A model generated the notes under the pieces. The model ran no database searches. It saw only the letters and a program-made list of their open reading frames with translations, and was not told the origin of the DNA. Shown piece by piece: positions 1-5,456 of a stretch of 5,456 nt of DNA. The stretch spans positions 1-5,456 of the forward strand of contig CANHOE010000197.1 in the NCBI GenBank assembly GCA_947462175.1, given 5' to 3'. Positions within the stretch are counted from its first letter, which is position 1; each line of letters opens with the position of its first letter. The position numbers and the translations under genes were made by a program. The stretch is from Burkholderiales bacterium (lineage in GTDB: Bacteria > Pseudomonadota > Gammaproteobacteria > Burkholderiales > Burkholderiaceae_C).

Positions 1-21
1 GTAGGAGGGGGCCGGGCGCAA

Positions 22-63
22 GGCTTCATGCCACTTGGCGTGAGCGTTCAAAACCATGAAGCC
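22..63. repeat. 9-bp inverted repeat in the leader of the MOSC gene
   Basis: Positions 22-30 (ggcttcatg) and 55-63 (catgaagcc) are exact reverse complements separated by 24 nt. The right arm ends 18 nt before the preferred ATG of the MOSC gene, so the element would sit in its promoter or 5' leader. The left arm contains an in-frame ATG (position 28) that would otherwise serve as an upstream start. The long spacer and absence of a T tract argue against an intrinsic terminator of an upstream gene. It could be a two-half-site operator or a chance repeat; nothing in the window names a regulator. The repeat itself is seen directly and any function is inference. Confidence 0.4.
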
Positions 64-81
64 CCTCTAAACTCTGCTGGC

Positions 82-657
82 ATGCAAGTTCTCAGCACCA
101 ACATCGCCACCGCCCGCGAGATGGCGATCGGTGGCCGTCAGGTTCTGACCGGCATCGTCAAGCGCAGCGTCAGAGGCCCCGTCGAAGCGCGACCGCTGGG
201 CCTGGTGGGTGACGAGCAGGCCGACCTCTCGGTTCACGGTGGCTTGAGCAAGGCGGTCTACGCCTATCCGATCGAGCACTATTCCTTCTGGCAGACGGTG
301 CGCGCCCAGGCCAAGGTGGCCGCATGGAACGAGCCGCTGCCGCATGGATTCATGGGCGAGAACCTGACGATCAGGGGGCTGCTGGAGAACCAGGTCTGCA
401 TCGGCGATGTGCTGCGTTTCGCGAACTGTGAACTCGCGGTCAGCGAGCCGCGCTTTCCATGCTTCAAGTTCAACGCGGTGATGGGTTTCAGCCAGGCTGC
501 GAAGCTGATGGTCGCCAATGCATGGTGCGGCTTCTACCTGGCCGTGCGCGTGCCGGGCACGGTGGAGGCGGGCGAGGCCTTCGAACTGATCCACGGCCCG
601 CGCGAGGTCGGCATCACCGAGCTGTTCCGATCACAGCTGGCGTCGCAGAAGAACTGA
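82..657 (+). CDS. MOSC domain-containing protein, YiiM-like
   Basis: A 191-residue soluble protein of the MOSC (molybdenum cofactor sulfurase C-terminal) family, closest in pattern to E. coli YiiM. That group contributes to resistance to N-hydroxylated base analogues such as 6-hydroxylaminopurine and depends on molybdenum cofactor. Visible family marks are GDEQADLSVHGG (residues 43-54), PHGFMGENLT (87-96), CIGD (106-109) and RFPCFK (124-129), whose Cys127 is the conserved MOSC cysteine. The frame is open back to an ATG at 28, but homology begins only around residue 1 of the 82 start (MQVLSTN, typical of this subgroup), and the intervening 18 codons lie across an inverted repeat. Neither start has a strong Shine-Dalgarno, so the choice rests on family length. 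The gene stands alone on its strand and ends at a hairpin. The family is secure; the substrate here is unknown. Confidence 0.87.
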   Translation: MQVLSTNIATAREMAIGGRQVLTGIVKRSVRGPVEARPLGLVGDEQADLSVHGGLSKAVYAYPIEHYSFWQTVRAQAKVAAWNEPLPHGFMGENLTIRGLLENQVCIGDVLRFANCELAVSEPRFPCFKFNAVMGFSQAAKLMVANAWCGFYLAVRVPGTVEAGEAFELIHGPREVGITELFRSQLASQKN

Positions 658-669
658 CGACCCCGCACT

Positions 670-697
670 GACGGCCCCGTGCGGGCCGTCTTTCGCC
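670..697 (+). terminator. Probable intrinsic terminator after the MOSC gene
   Basis: A perfect 8-bp GC-rich stem, 670-677 (gacggccc) with 683-690 (gggccgtc), closes a 5-nt loop and is followed by tttcgcc. It begins 13 nt after the MOSC stop. The T run is only three bases, so termination may be partial. On the opposite strand no T run follows the stem, so it does not look bidirectional for the convergent ene-reductase. A competing 7-bp stem, 662-668 (cccgcac) with 679-685 (gtgcggg), shares the right part of the sequence and cannot form at the same time. Confidence 0.6.
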
Positions 698-705
698 TCC
701 CCTGG

Positions 706-1797
706 TCAACCGATTGCGGGGTAGTCGGTGTAGCCCTTGGCACCCCCGCCGTACAGGGTGTTCGGGTCCAGGGCAGCCAGCGGCAGGTTGTCGCGCAAGC
801 GGTGCACCAGATCGGGGTTGCTGATGAAGGGACGGCCGAAGGCCACCACGTCGGCCTGACCTTGCGCGACCACATCGACAGCCATCTGCCGGTCATAGCC
901 GTTGTTGACCATCCACACCCCCTGCGGGTGACCCTGCTTGTAGCGCTGGCGCAGGGCCTCGTAGTCGAACGGCAGGAAATCGCGCGCTCCACCGGTGTCG
1001 CCTTCGATCAGGTGCAGATAGGCCAGCTTCAAGGGGGCCAGGTGCTCCACCACATGGTTGAACAGGCCCTGCGCATCGCTGTCCTGCCCGATGTCACTGA
1101 ACGGCGTGACCGGGCTCAGCCGCAGACCGGTTCGGTCAGCGCCCACTTCCTCGGTGACGGCCTGCAACACTTCGAGCAGCAGCCGCGCGCGGTTGGTCAC
1201 CGAGCCGCCGTAAGCATCAGTCCGGTCGTTGGTGCTGTTGCGCAGGAACTGGTCGATCAGGTAGCCATTGGCGCCATGTACCTCGACGCCGTCAAAGCCG
1301 GCTTGAATCGCGCATTTCGCGGCGTGGCGGTAGTCGGCGACGAGGCGTGGCATCTCGTCGGTGCGCAGCGCGCGCGGCGGTGAGACATCGACGAAGCCAT
1401 CCTTGGTGAAGGTCTGTGCCTTGGCCACCCGCGCCGTCGACGACACCGGCGACATGCCGCCTGGCAGCAGCGACACATGCGAGATGCGGCCCACGTGCCA
1501 CAGCTGCAGCACGATCTTGCCGCCAGCCGCATGCACGGCGTCGGTCACCTTCTTCCAGCCGGCCACCTGCTCGGGCGAATAGATGCCCGGCGTGTCGAGG
1601 TAGCCCTGGCCTTCGGCGCTGATCTGCGTGGCCTCGGCAATGATCAGTCCGGCGCTGGCGCGCTGCGTGTAGTAGGTCGCCATCAGTTCAGTGGGCACTT
1701 GATGGGCCGCCGCGCGGTTGCGGGTCAGCGGCGCCATGGCGATGTGGTTGGCGGCGGCGATGGCGCCGATCTGGATCGGGTCGAACAGGCGGGTCAT
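706..1797 (-). CDS. Old Yellow Enzyme-family alkene reductase (NemA/XenB-like), FMN-dependent
   Basis: A 363-residue single-domain (beta/alpha)8-barrel flavoprotein, the usual length for the N-ethylmaleimide reductase / xenobiotic reductase group. These cytoplasmic enzymes use NAD(P)H through FMN to reduce activated C=C bonds, and often nitro compounds or nitrate esters. Visible marks are MAPLTRNRA (21-29, with the FMN-contacting Thr25), QLWHVGRISH (98-107), the substrate-anion pair His174/Asn177 and proton-donor Tyr179 in VEVHGANGYL, the family signature DQFLRNSTNDRTDAYGGS (182-199), Arg226 in GLRLSP, and the FMN-phosphate segment AFGRPFISNPDL (319-330). No active-site residue is missing. 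The frame stays open 21 codons upstream to 1860, but the ATG at 1797 has a clear Shine-Dalgarno and matches the family N-terminus. It is divergent from rlmJ, convergent to the MOSC gene, and has no adjacent TetR/NemR-type regulator. Physiological substrate is not deducible. Confidence 0.93.
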   Translation of the reverse strand: MTRLFDPIQIGAIAAANHIAMAPLTRNRAAAHQVPTELMATYYTQRASAGLIIAEATQISAEGQGYLDTPGIYSPEQVAGWKKVTDAVHAAGGKIVLQLWHVGRISHVSLLPGGMSPVSSTARVAKAQTFTKDGFVDVSPPRALRTDEMPRLVADYRHAAKCAIQAGFDGVEVHGANGYLIDQFLRNSTNDRTDAYGGSVTNRARLLLEVLQAVTEEVGADRTGLRLSPVTPFSDIGQDSDAQGLFNHVVEHLAPLKLAYLHLIEGDTGGARDFLPFDYEALRQRYKQGHPQGVWMVNNGYDRQMAVDVVAQGQADVVAFGRPFISNPDLVHRLRDNLPLAALDPNTLYGGGAKGYTDYPAIG

Positions 1798-1925
1798 GGG
1801 GTTGTCCTTTGGGGTTGATAGCGTCGATTCTGGCGGTCTCAGCCGCTTCACGTTTGACAATGGCGATGGCAGCGCCCGCTGGATTGTTTCAGCGACTACA
1901 TTGCCCGATTGACCAGGAACCCTGA
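1798..1925. promoter_or_regulatory. Divergent intergenic region, ene-reductase / rlmJ
   Basis: These 128 bp separate two divergently read genes and so should hold both promoters. On + a perfect TTGACA lies at 1854-1859, but no acceptable -10 box lies 16-18 bp downstream; TACATT at 1897-1902 resembles a -10 but lacks a partner -35. On the minus strand TTGTCA (1860 to 1855) overlaps the same spot, again without a clear -10. A 5-bp-arm palindrome with a 2-nt centre lies at 1870-1881. A Shine-Dalgarno for rlmJ (AGGAA, 1915-1919) is present 6 nt before its ATG. Position makes this a promoter region; no individual promoter or operator is convincing. Confidence 0.45.
1805..1810 (-). promoter_or_regulatory. 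Shine-Dalgarno deciding the ene-reductase start
   Basis: Read on the minus strand this is AAAGGA, ending 7 nt before the ATG at 1797. It favours that start over the in-frame ATG at 1860, which has no comparable site and would add 21 residues not typical of the family. Confidence 0.7.
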
Positions 1926-2774
1926 ATGCTCGCCTACCGCCACGCCTTTCACGCCGGCAACCACGCCGATGTGCTCAAGCACATCACGCTGACGCTGGTG
2001 CTGCGCTACATGAACCTGAAGGACAAGCCCTACCGCTTGATCGACACCCATGCCGGGGCCGGCGGCTACTCGCTCGAAGGCCAGTACGCGCAGAAGAAAG
2101 GCGAATACCTGCAAGGCGTGGCGCGGCTGTGGGATCGCGACCCGGCCGAGCTGCCCGAGGCCGTGGCCGATTACATGGCGCTGGTGCGCGAGTTCAACCC
2201 CGAGGGCCAGCTCGAGCAGTACCCCGGGTCACCGGCGTTCGCGAAGATGCTGCTGCGCGCGCAGGACCAGCTGAGGTTGTACGAGCTGCACCCGACCGAC
2301 CACCGCATCCTCGAAGCGTTCCTGGGGTCGGTGAAAGGTGCCGAGGTCAAGGACACCAACGGTTTCGAAGGATTGAAGAGCCAGGTGCCGCCTTCCTCGC
2401 GCCGGGCTGTCGTGCTGATGGATCCGAGCTACGAAGGCCATGGTGATTATTCGAAGGTCATTGCTTCCCTGCGCGAGGCCATCACTCGCTTTCCGGAGGG
2501 CGTCTACATGGTCTGGTACCCGCAGGTCAGCAAGCTCGAGGCGGCGCAGCTGCCGCGCCGGCTCGAAGGGCTGGCGCCCAAAGGCTGGCTGCATGCGCGC
2601 CTGACGGTGCAGCAGCCGGACTCACAGGGCTTCGGCCTCGCGGGCAGCGGCATGTTCATCCTGAACCCGCCGTACACGTTGCACGACCAGTTGCTCGCTG
2701 TGTTGCCCTACCTGACCGAGGTGCTGGCCCAATACGACGGCGCCAACTACCTGCTGGAGCAGAAAGCCGCTTGA
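1926..2774 (+). CDS. rlmJ: 23S rRNA (adenine(2030)-N6)-methyltransferase RlmJ
   Basis: A 282-residue cytoplasmic SAM-dependent methyltransferase, near-identical in length to E. coli RlmJ (about 280), which makes m6A2030 in 23S rRNA. The N-terminus MLAYRHAFHAGNHADVLKH (1-19) is the family hallmark and fixes the start, which also has AGGAA 6 nt upstream. The SAM-binding segment is LIDTHAGAGGY (38-48); the helical insertion between roughly 55 and 110 is typical of RlmJ. The catalytic motif IV reads MDPSYE (165-170), so the usual DPPY of N6-adenine methyltransferases has Ser in third place. A C-terminal GMFILNPPYTL (242-252) is also typical. Older names are YhiR and ComJ, from a reported link to use of DNA as a nutrient. 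It is first gene of a tightly packed run with the CoA-transferase 3 nt downstream. Confidence 0.95.
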   Translation: MLAYRHAFHAGNHADVLKHITLTLVLRYMNLKDKPYRLIDTHAGAGGYSLEGQYAQKKGEYLQGVARLWDRDPAELPEAVADYMALVREFNPEGQLEQYPGSPAFAKMLLRAQDQLRLYELHPTDHRILEAFLGSVKGAEVKDTNGFEGLKSQVPPSSRRAVVLMDPSYEGHGDYSKVIASLREAITRFPEGVYMVWYPQVSKLEAAQLPRRLEGLAPKGWLHARLTVQQPDSQGFGLAGSGMFILNPPYTLHDQLLAVLPYLTEVLAQYDGANYLLEQKAA

Positions 2775-2777
2775 ACG

Positions 2778-3983
2778 ATGACGACATCCACTGCCTTCGG
2801 CCCCTTGGCCGGTCTGAAAGTTGTTGAGCTCGGCCAGCTGATTGCCGGGCCCTTTGCCGGCAAGACGCTGGCCGATTTCGGTGCCGAGGTCATCAAGATC
2901 GAGCCGCCGGCCAAAGAGGGCAAGCCCGGTGGCGATCCGCTGCGCGAATGGCGCTTGCTGCACAACGGCACCAGCGTGTGGTGGCAGGTGCAGTCGCGCA
3001 ACAAGCGCAGCGTGGCCCTCGATCTGAAAGACCCCGCATCGCGAGACATCGTGCGCCAGCTGATCGCCGAGGCCGATGTCGTGGTCGAGAACTTCAAGCC
3101 CGGCGTGATGGAAGGCTGGGGCTTGAGCCACGAGGAACTGTCGAAGACCAACCCCGGGCTGATCATGTGCCGCATCAGCGGCTACGGACAGACGGGGCCG
3201 TACCGCGAGCTGCCCGGCTTTGCTGCGGTGGCCGAGGCGATGGGCGGGCTGCGCCATCTGACAGCCGAGCCTGGCCGCATCCCGGTGCGTTGCGGCGTGA
3301 GCCTGGGCGACACGCTCGCCGCGCTGCATGGCGTGATCGGCATCCTGATGGCACTGCAGCACCGCCATGCCACCGTGAGCCCGCAGGCGCCGAAGGGGCT
3401 GGGCCAGGTGGTCGATGTCGCGCTGTACGAATCGGTCTTCAACTGCATGGAAAGCCTGCTGCCCGAGTACAGCGCGTTCGGGGCGGTGCGCGAACCTGCA
3501 GGCTCGGCGCTGCCCGGCATCGCGCCCAGCAACACCTACGCCTGCAACGACGGCTGGGTGCTGGTCGCCGGCAATGGCGACTCGATCTACCAGCGCCTGA
3601 TGCACGCGATCGGCCGCGACGACCTGGGCCGCGACCCCGGCCTGGCGACCAATGCCGGCCGCGTGAAACGGGTGAACGAGATCGACGCAGCGATCGGCGA
3701 GTGGGCGAAGACGCGCAGTGTGGCCGAGGCGCTTGTGACGCTGCAGGCGGCGCAGGTGCCGGTGGGCCGCGTCTACACCGCGAAGGACATCGCCGAAGAC
3801 CCGCATTACCGTGCCCGGGGCATGATCGAGCGCATCACCACCGCAGACGGCCTGATGCTCGACGTGCCCGGCGTGGTGCCCAAACTCAGCCTGACGCCCG
3901 GTCGCATCGACCGACTGGCGCCGACGTTGGGGCAGGACACCGATGCGGTGCTGAGCGAGCGCGGCCTGAAGTCGCGCGAATGA
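2778..3983 (+). CDS. CaiB/BaiF family (class III) CoA-transferase
   Basis: A 401-residue cytoplasmic protein of the family III CoA-transferases, which move CoA between carboxylic acids through an aspartyl-CoA anhydride. Length is typical (400-430). The N-terminal Rossmann-like half shows LAGLKVVELGQLIAGPFAGKTLADFGAEVIKIE in the classic arrangement (residues 10-42), then RNKRSVALDLKD (74-85), VVENFKPGVMEGWGL (102-116) and SGYGQTGPY (134-142). The nucleophile is very probably Asp178 in SLGDTLAALHG, aligned with Asp169 of formyl-CoA transferase Frc. DVALYESVFN (213-222) and the C-terminal VPVGRVYTAKDIAEDPH (327-343) follow the family pattern. Nothing is truncated. Substrates cannot be read from sequence; dicarboxylates, carnitine-like or bile-acid-like acids are all known in the family. 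No acyl-CoA dehydrogenase or hydratase is nearby. It starts 3 nt after rlmJ with no strong Shine-Dalgarno, suggesting coupled translation. Confidence 0.93.
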   Translation: MTTSTAFGPLAGLKVVELGQLIAGPFAGKTLADFGAEVIKIEPPAKEGKPGGDPLREWRLLHNGTSVWWQVQSRNKRSVALDLKDPASRDIVRQLIAEADVVVENFKPGVMEGWGLSHEELSKTNPGLIMCRISGYGQTGPYRELPGFAAVAEAMGGLRHLTAEPGRIPVRCGVSLGDTLAALHGVIGILMALQHRHATVSPQAPKGLGQVVDVALYESVFNCMESLLPEYSAFGAVREPAGSALPGIAPSNTYACNDGWVLVAGNGDSIYQRLMHAIGRDDLGRDPGLATNAGRVKRVNEIDAAIGEWAKTRSVAEALVTLQAAQVPVGRVYTAKDIAEDPHYRARGMIERITTADGLMLDVPGVVPKLSLTPGRIDRLAPTLGQDTDAVLSERGLKSRE

Positions 3984-4660
3984 ATCTGCAGTTCAGTCTC
4001 GCGGCGCGGGTGCGCGTGATCCCGTTCGTGGTGTTCATGCTGTTGCTGCAGTTGCGCGGCATGGCCCCTGCCGATGGGGCCTGGGGCTTCGATCCGCGCT
4101 GGATCTATGGTCTGACCATCGTCGTGGTCGGCGCCTTGCTGGTGCGGTGGTGGCGCGAATACGGTGAACTGTCCATGCAGCTGTGGCCGTCGTGGCGCGA
4201 GGTGGGCCTGGCAGTGGGTGTGGGTGTGCTGGTGTTCGCGCTGTGGATTCAGCTCGACGCGCCATGGATGCAATTCGCTCCGCCCACGGCCATGTTCATT
4301 CCGCTCGATGCGCAAGGCGGTGTGATCTGGTCGCTGGTGGTGGTGCGCTGGATCGGTGCGGCGCTTCTGGTGCCGGTGATGGAAGAGCTGTTCTGGCGGT
4401 CGTTCCTGATGCGCTGGTTTCAGCACGAAACGTTCGAGGGCGTCGTGCCGCAGCAGGTCGGGCTGCGCGCGATCGTGCTGTCGACCTTCGTCTTCATGCT
4501 GGCGCACACCTTGTGGCTGGCCGCCATCGTGGCGGGCCTGGCCTACGCCTGGCTCTACCGGCGCACCGGCAAGCTGTGGGTGCCGGTGATTGCGCACGCG
4601 GTCACCAATGGCGCGCTCGGTGTCTGGGTGGTGGCGACCGGTAACTGGGCGTTCTGGTGA
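3980..4660 (+). CDS. CPBP-family membrane protease, CAAX-protease-related type linked to PEP-CTERM/exosortase systems
   Basis: A 226-residue, strongly hydrophobic protein with about seven predicted membrane segments (near 12-26, 40-57, 74-92, 114-134, 161-178, 179-193, 199-218). All three CPBP/Abi (Rce1-like) motifs are intact: EELFWR (135-140, EExxxR), FMLAH (172-176, FxxxH) and HAVTN (206-210, HxxxN). These supply the glutamate and histidine residues of the glutamic-protease/metalloprotease active site facing into the membrane. The ending TGKLWVPVIAHAVTNG then GNWAFW, and the lead-in VPVMEELFWRSFLMRW, match from memory the 'CAAX prenyl protease-related' family found with exosortases. The ATG overlaps the CoA-transferase TGA as ATGA, which fixes the start; the same frame is open far upstream only as an out-of-frame shadow of the CoA-transferase. 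General CPBP assignment is secure; the exosortase link is inferred. Confidence 0.86.
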   Translation: MNLQFSLAARVRVIPFVVFMLLLQLRGMAPADGAWGFDPRWIYGLTIVVVGALLVRWWREYGELSMQLWPSWREVGLAVGVGVLVFALWIQLDAPWMQFAPPTAMFIPLDAQGGVIWSLVVVRWIGAALLVPVMEELFWRSFLMRWFQHETFEGVVPQQVGLRAIVLSTFVFMLAHTLWLAAIVAGLAYAWLYRRTGKLWVPVIAHAVTNGALGVWVVATGNWAFW

Positions 4661-4672
4661 GCGCTGCGCGCT
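4660..4672. other. Short hairpin between convergent CPBP and tgt stop codons
   Basis: Positions 4660-4664 (agcgc) and 4668-4672 (gcgct) form a 5-bp stem over a 3-nt loop. It starts at the last base of the CPBP stop and overlaps the tgt stop. There is no T run on either side, so it is at best a weak pause or end-protecting structure, and the small size makes chance likely. Only 10 nt lie between the two genes, so any real terminator must be inside a neighbouring reading frame. Confidence 0.25.
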
Positions 4673-5456
4673 AGACCCCGCGCGCCCGATCGGCCTTGAA
4701 CTGCACCACGAAGGCGTCGAAGCGGCCGGCGTCCAACGCCTCGCGGATCTCGCGCATCAGGTTCAGGTAGTAGTGCAGGTTGTGGATGCTGGCGAGCATC
4801 GGCGCCAGCATCTCACCGCAGCGCTCCAGGTGGTGCAGGTAGGCGCGGCTGAAGCCGCCGGCGCAGGCCTGGCAACCGCAGGTCGGATCGATCGGGCCTT
4901 CGTCGCTCTTGTAGCGCGAGTTGCGCAAGCGCAGGTCGCCGAAGCGGGTGAACAGGTGGCCGTTGCGCGCATTTCGGGTGGGCATCACGCAGTCGAACAT
5001 GTCGATGCCCGCCGACACGCCTTCCACCAGATCCTCCGGTGTGCCCACACCCATCAGATAGCGCGGCTTGTGCGCCGGCAGCTTCGGGGCGGTGTGATGC
5101 AGCACGCGCAGCATGTCTTCCTTCGGTTCGCCCACGCTCAGGCCGCCGATCGCGTAGCCAGGCAGATCCAGCTCGACCAGACTCGTCAGCGACTCGTCGC
5201 GCAGGCTTTCGAACATGCCGCCCTGCACGATGCCGAACAGCGCGTTCGGGTTCTCGCCGCGGGCGAACTCGTCGACACAGCGGCGCGCCCAGCGTGCGCT
5301 CAATTCCATCGAGCGGCGCGCCTCGTCTTCGGTGGTGATGTGGCCGGCGGTGTCGTAAGGAGTGCACTCGTCGAACTGCATCACGATGTCGGAGTTCAGC
5401 GTGCGCTGGATCTGCATGCTGACTTCGGGCGTCATGAACAGCTTGTCGCCATTGAC
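4671..5456 (-). CDS. tgt: Queuine/preQ1 tRNA-guanine transglycosylase Tgt (N-terminus outside window)
   Basis: The C-terminal 261 residues of Tgt, which swaps G34 for preQ1 in tRNAs for Asp, Asn, His and Tyr during queuosine synthesis. The frame is open to the window edge, beginning VNGDKLF; against E. coli Tgt (375 residues) about 120 residues are missing, including the N-terminal catalytic Asp. Visible are the base-recognition Asp in FDECTPY (28-34 of the visible part), FGIVQGG, GGLSVGEPKEDM, MGVGTPEDLVEG, and GIDMFDCVMPTRNARNGH with the covalent nucleophile Asp. The zinc site is CGCQAC plus the His of SIHNLHYY. Relative to E. coli there is an insertion of about five residues after FDECTPY (segment ITTEDEARR), which I recall as usual in betaproteobacteria. 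Convergent to the CPBP gene, 10 nt apart; queA, a common neighbour, would lie outside. Confidence 0.97.
   Translation of the reverse strand, partial: VNGDKLFMTPEVSMQIQRTLNSDIVMQFDECTPYDTAGHITTEDEARRSMELSARWARRCVDEFARGENPNALFGIVQGGMFESLRDESLTSLVELDLPGYAIGGLSVGEPKEDMLRVLHHTAPKLPAHKPRYLMGVGTPEDLVEGVSAGIDMFDCVMPTRNARNGHLFTRFGDLRLRNSRYKSDEGPIDPTCGCQACAGGFSRAYLHHLERCGEMLAPMLASIHNLHYYLNLMREIREALDAGRFDAFVVQFKADRARGV

Noticed and set aside
1..81. Molybdenum-cofactor-type riboswitch before the MOSC gene
   Set aside because: Considered because of the MOSC/Moco link, but only 81 nt are visible and the single 9-bp repeat does not resemble the multi-stem Moco RNA.
679..1383. 234-codon + strand open frame opposite the ene-reductase
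   Set aside because: It overlaps the MOSC terminator and is antisense to a complete Old Yellow Enzyme gene; composition is that of a shadow frame.
1854..1882. Sigma-70 promoter from the perfect TTGACA at 1854-1859
   Set aside because: No -10-like hexamer at 16-18 bp; the sequence at that spacing is GC-rich, so only the region as a whole is called regulatory.
2622..3806. 394-codon open frame on the minus strand
   Set aside because: It lies antisense to the 3' end of rlmJ and to the CoA-transferase, both with clear family motifs. Its product is rich in His, Arg, Gln and Ala with no recognisable domain, as expected for a GC-rich antisense shadow.
2948..3979. 344 codons open in frame upstream of the CPBP ATG
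   Set aside because: This stretch is the shifted-frame shadow of the CoA-transferase, Arg/Ala/Gly-rich and domain-free. The CPBP protein fits its family when started at the ATGA overlap at 3980.
3806..4597. 263-codon minus-strand open frame opposite the CPBP gene
   Set aside because: His/Gln/Arg/Pro-rich translation without motifs; the + strand has all three CPBP motifs and transmembrane character.
1..5456. CRISPR arrays, tRNA or rRNA genes, insertion sequences, phage or defence genes
   Set aside because: No direct-repeat array, cloverleaf, transposase, integrase or terminal repeat was seen; almost all the window is accounted for by six ordinary genes.

Overview
The window looks like a piece of chromosome from a GC-rich (about two thirds G+C by eye) betaproteobacterium, most likely of the order Burkholderiales. 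This rests on recalled family resemblance only. The Tgt carries a short insertion after its FDECTPY motif that I associate with betaproteobacteria. The MOSC protein, RlmJ and class III CoA-transferase all have a Burkholderiales flavour. No plasmid, phage, IS, CRISPR, tRNA or rRNA signal is visible. Base composition and codon use look uniform by eye, so this reads as ordinary core or near-core chromosome.

Layout. (1) Positions 1-81 are a leader with a 9-bp inverted repeat, followed by a YiiM-type MOSC-domain gene on + (82-657) that ends in a GC-rich hairpin. (2) Convergent to it is an Old Yellow Enzyme-family ene-reductase on - (706-1797, start set by a good Shine-Dalgarno). (3) A 128-bp divergent intergenic region follows. 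(4) A tightly packed + strand run holds rlmJ (23S rRNA m6A2030 methyltransferase, 1926-2774), a CaiB/BaiF CoA-transferase after 3 nt (2778-3983), and a CPBP/CAAX-type membrane protease joined by a 4-nt ATGA overlap (3980-4660). (5) Ten bases further on, the convergent - strand tgt (tRNA-guanine transglycosylase) begins with its stop codon and runs out of the window, so its N-terminal third is missing.

The three-gene rlmJ run is probably one transcript, but its products (rRNA methylation, CoA transfer, membrane proteolysis) do not form an obvious pathway. The CPBP protein resembles, from memory, the CAAX-protease-related family linked to PEP-CTERM/exosortase protein sorting, yet no exosortase or PEP-CTERM substrate is in view. 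MOSC protein and ene-reductase are both plausible detoxification enzymes (N-hydroxylated bases; activated alkenes and nitro compounds) but are convergent, so they are not co-transcribed.

I did not find a convincing new biological system here. The most useful leads are the exosortase-type CPBP protein outside an exosortase locus, the DPSY form of the RlmJ catalytic motif, and the inverted repeat before the MOSC gene.
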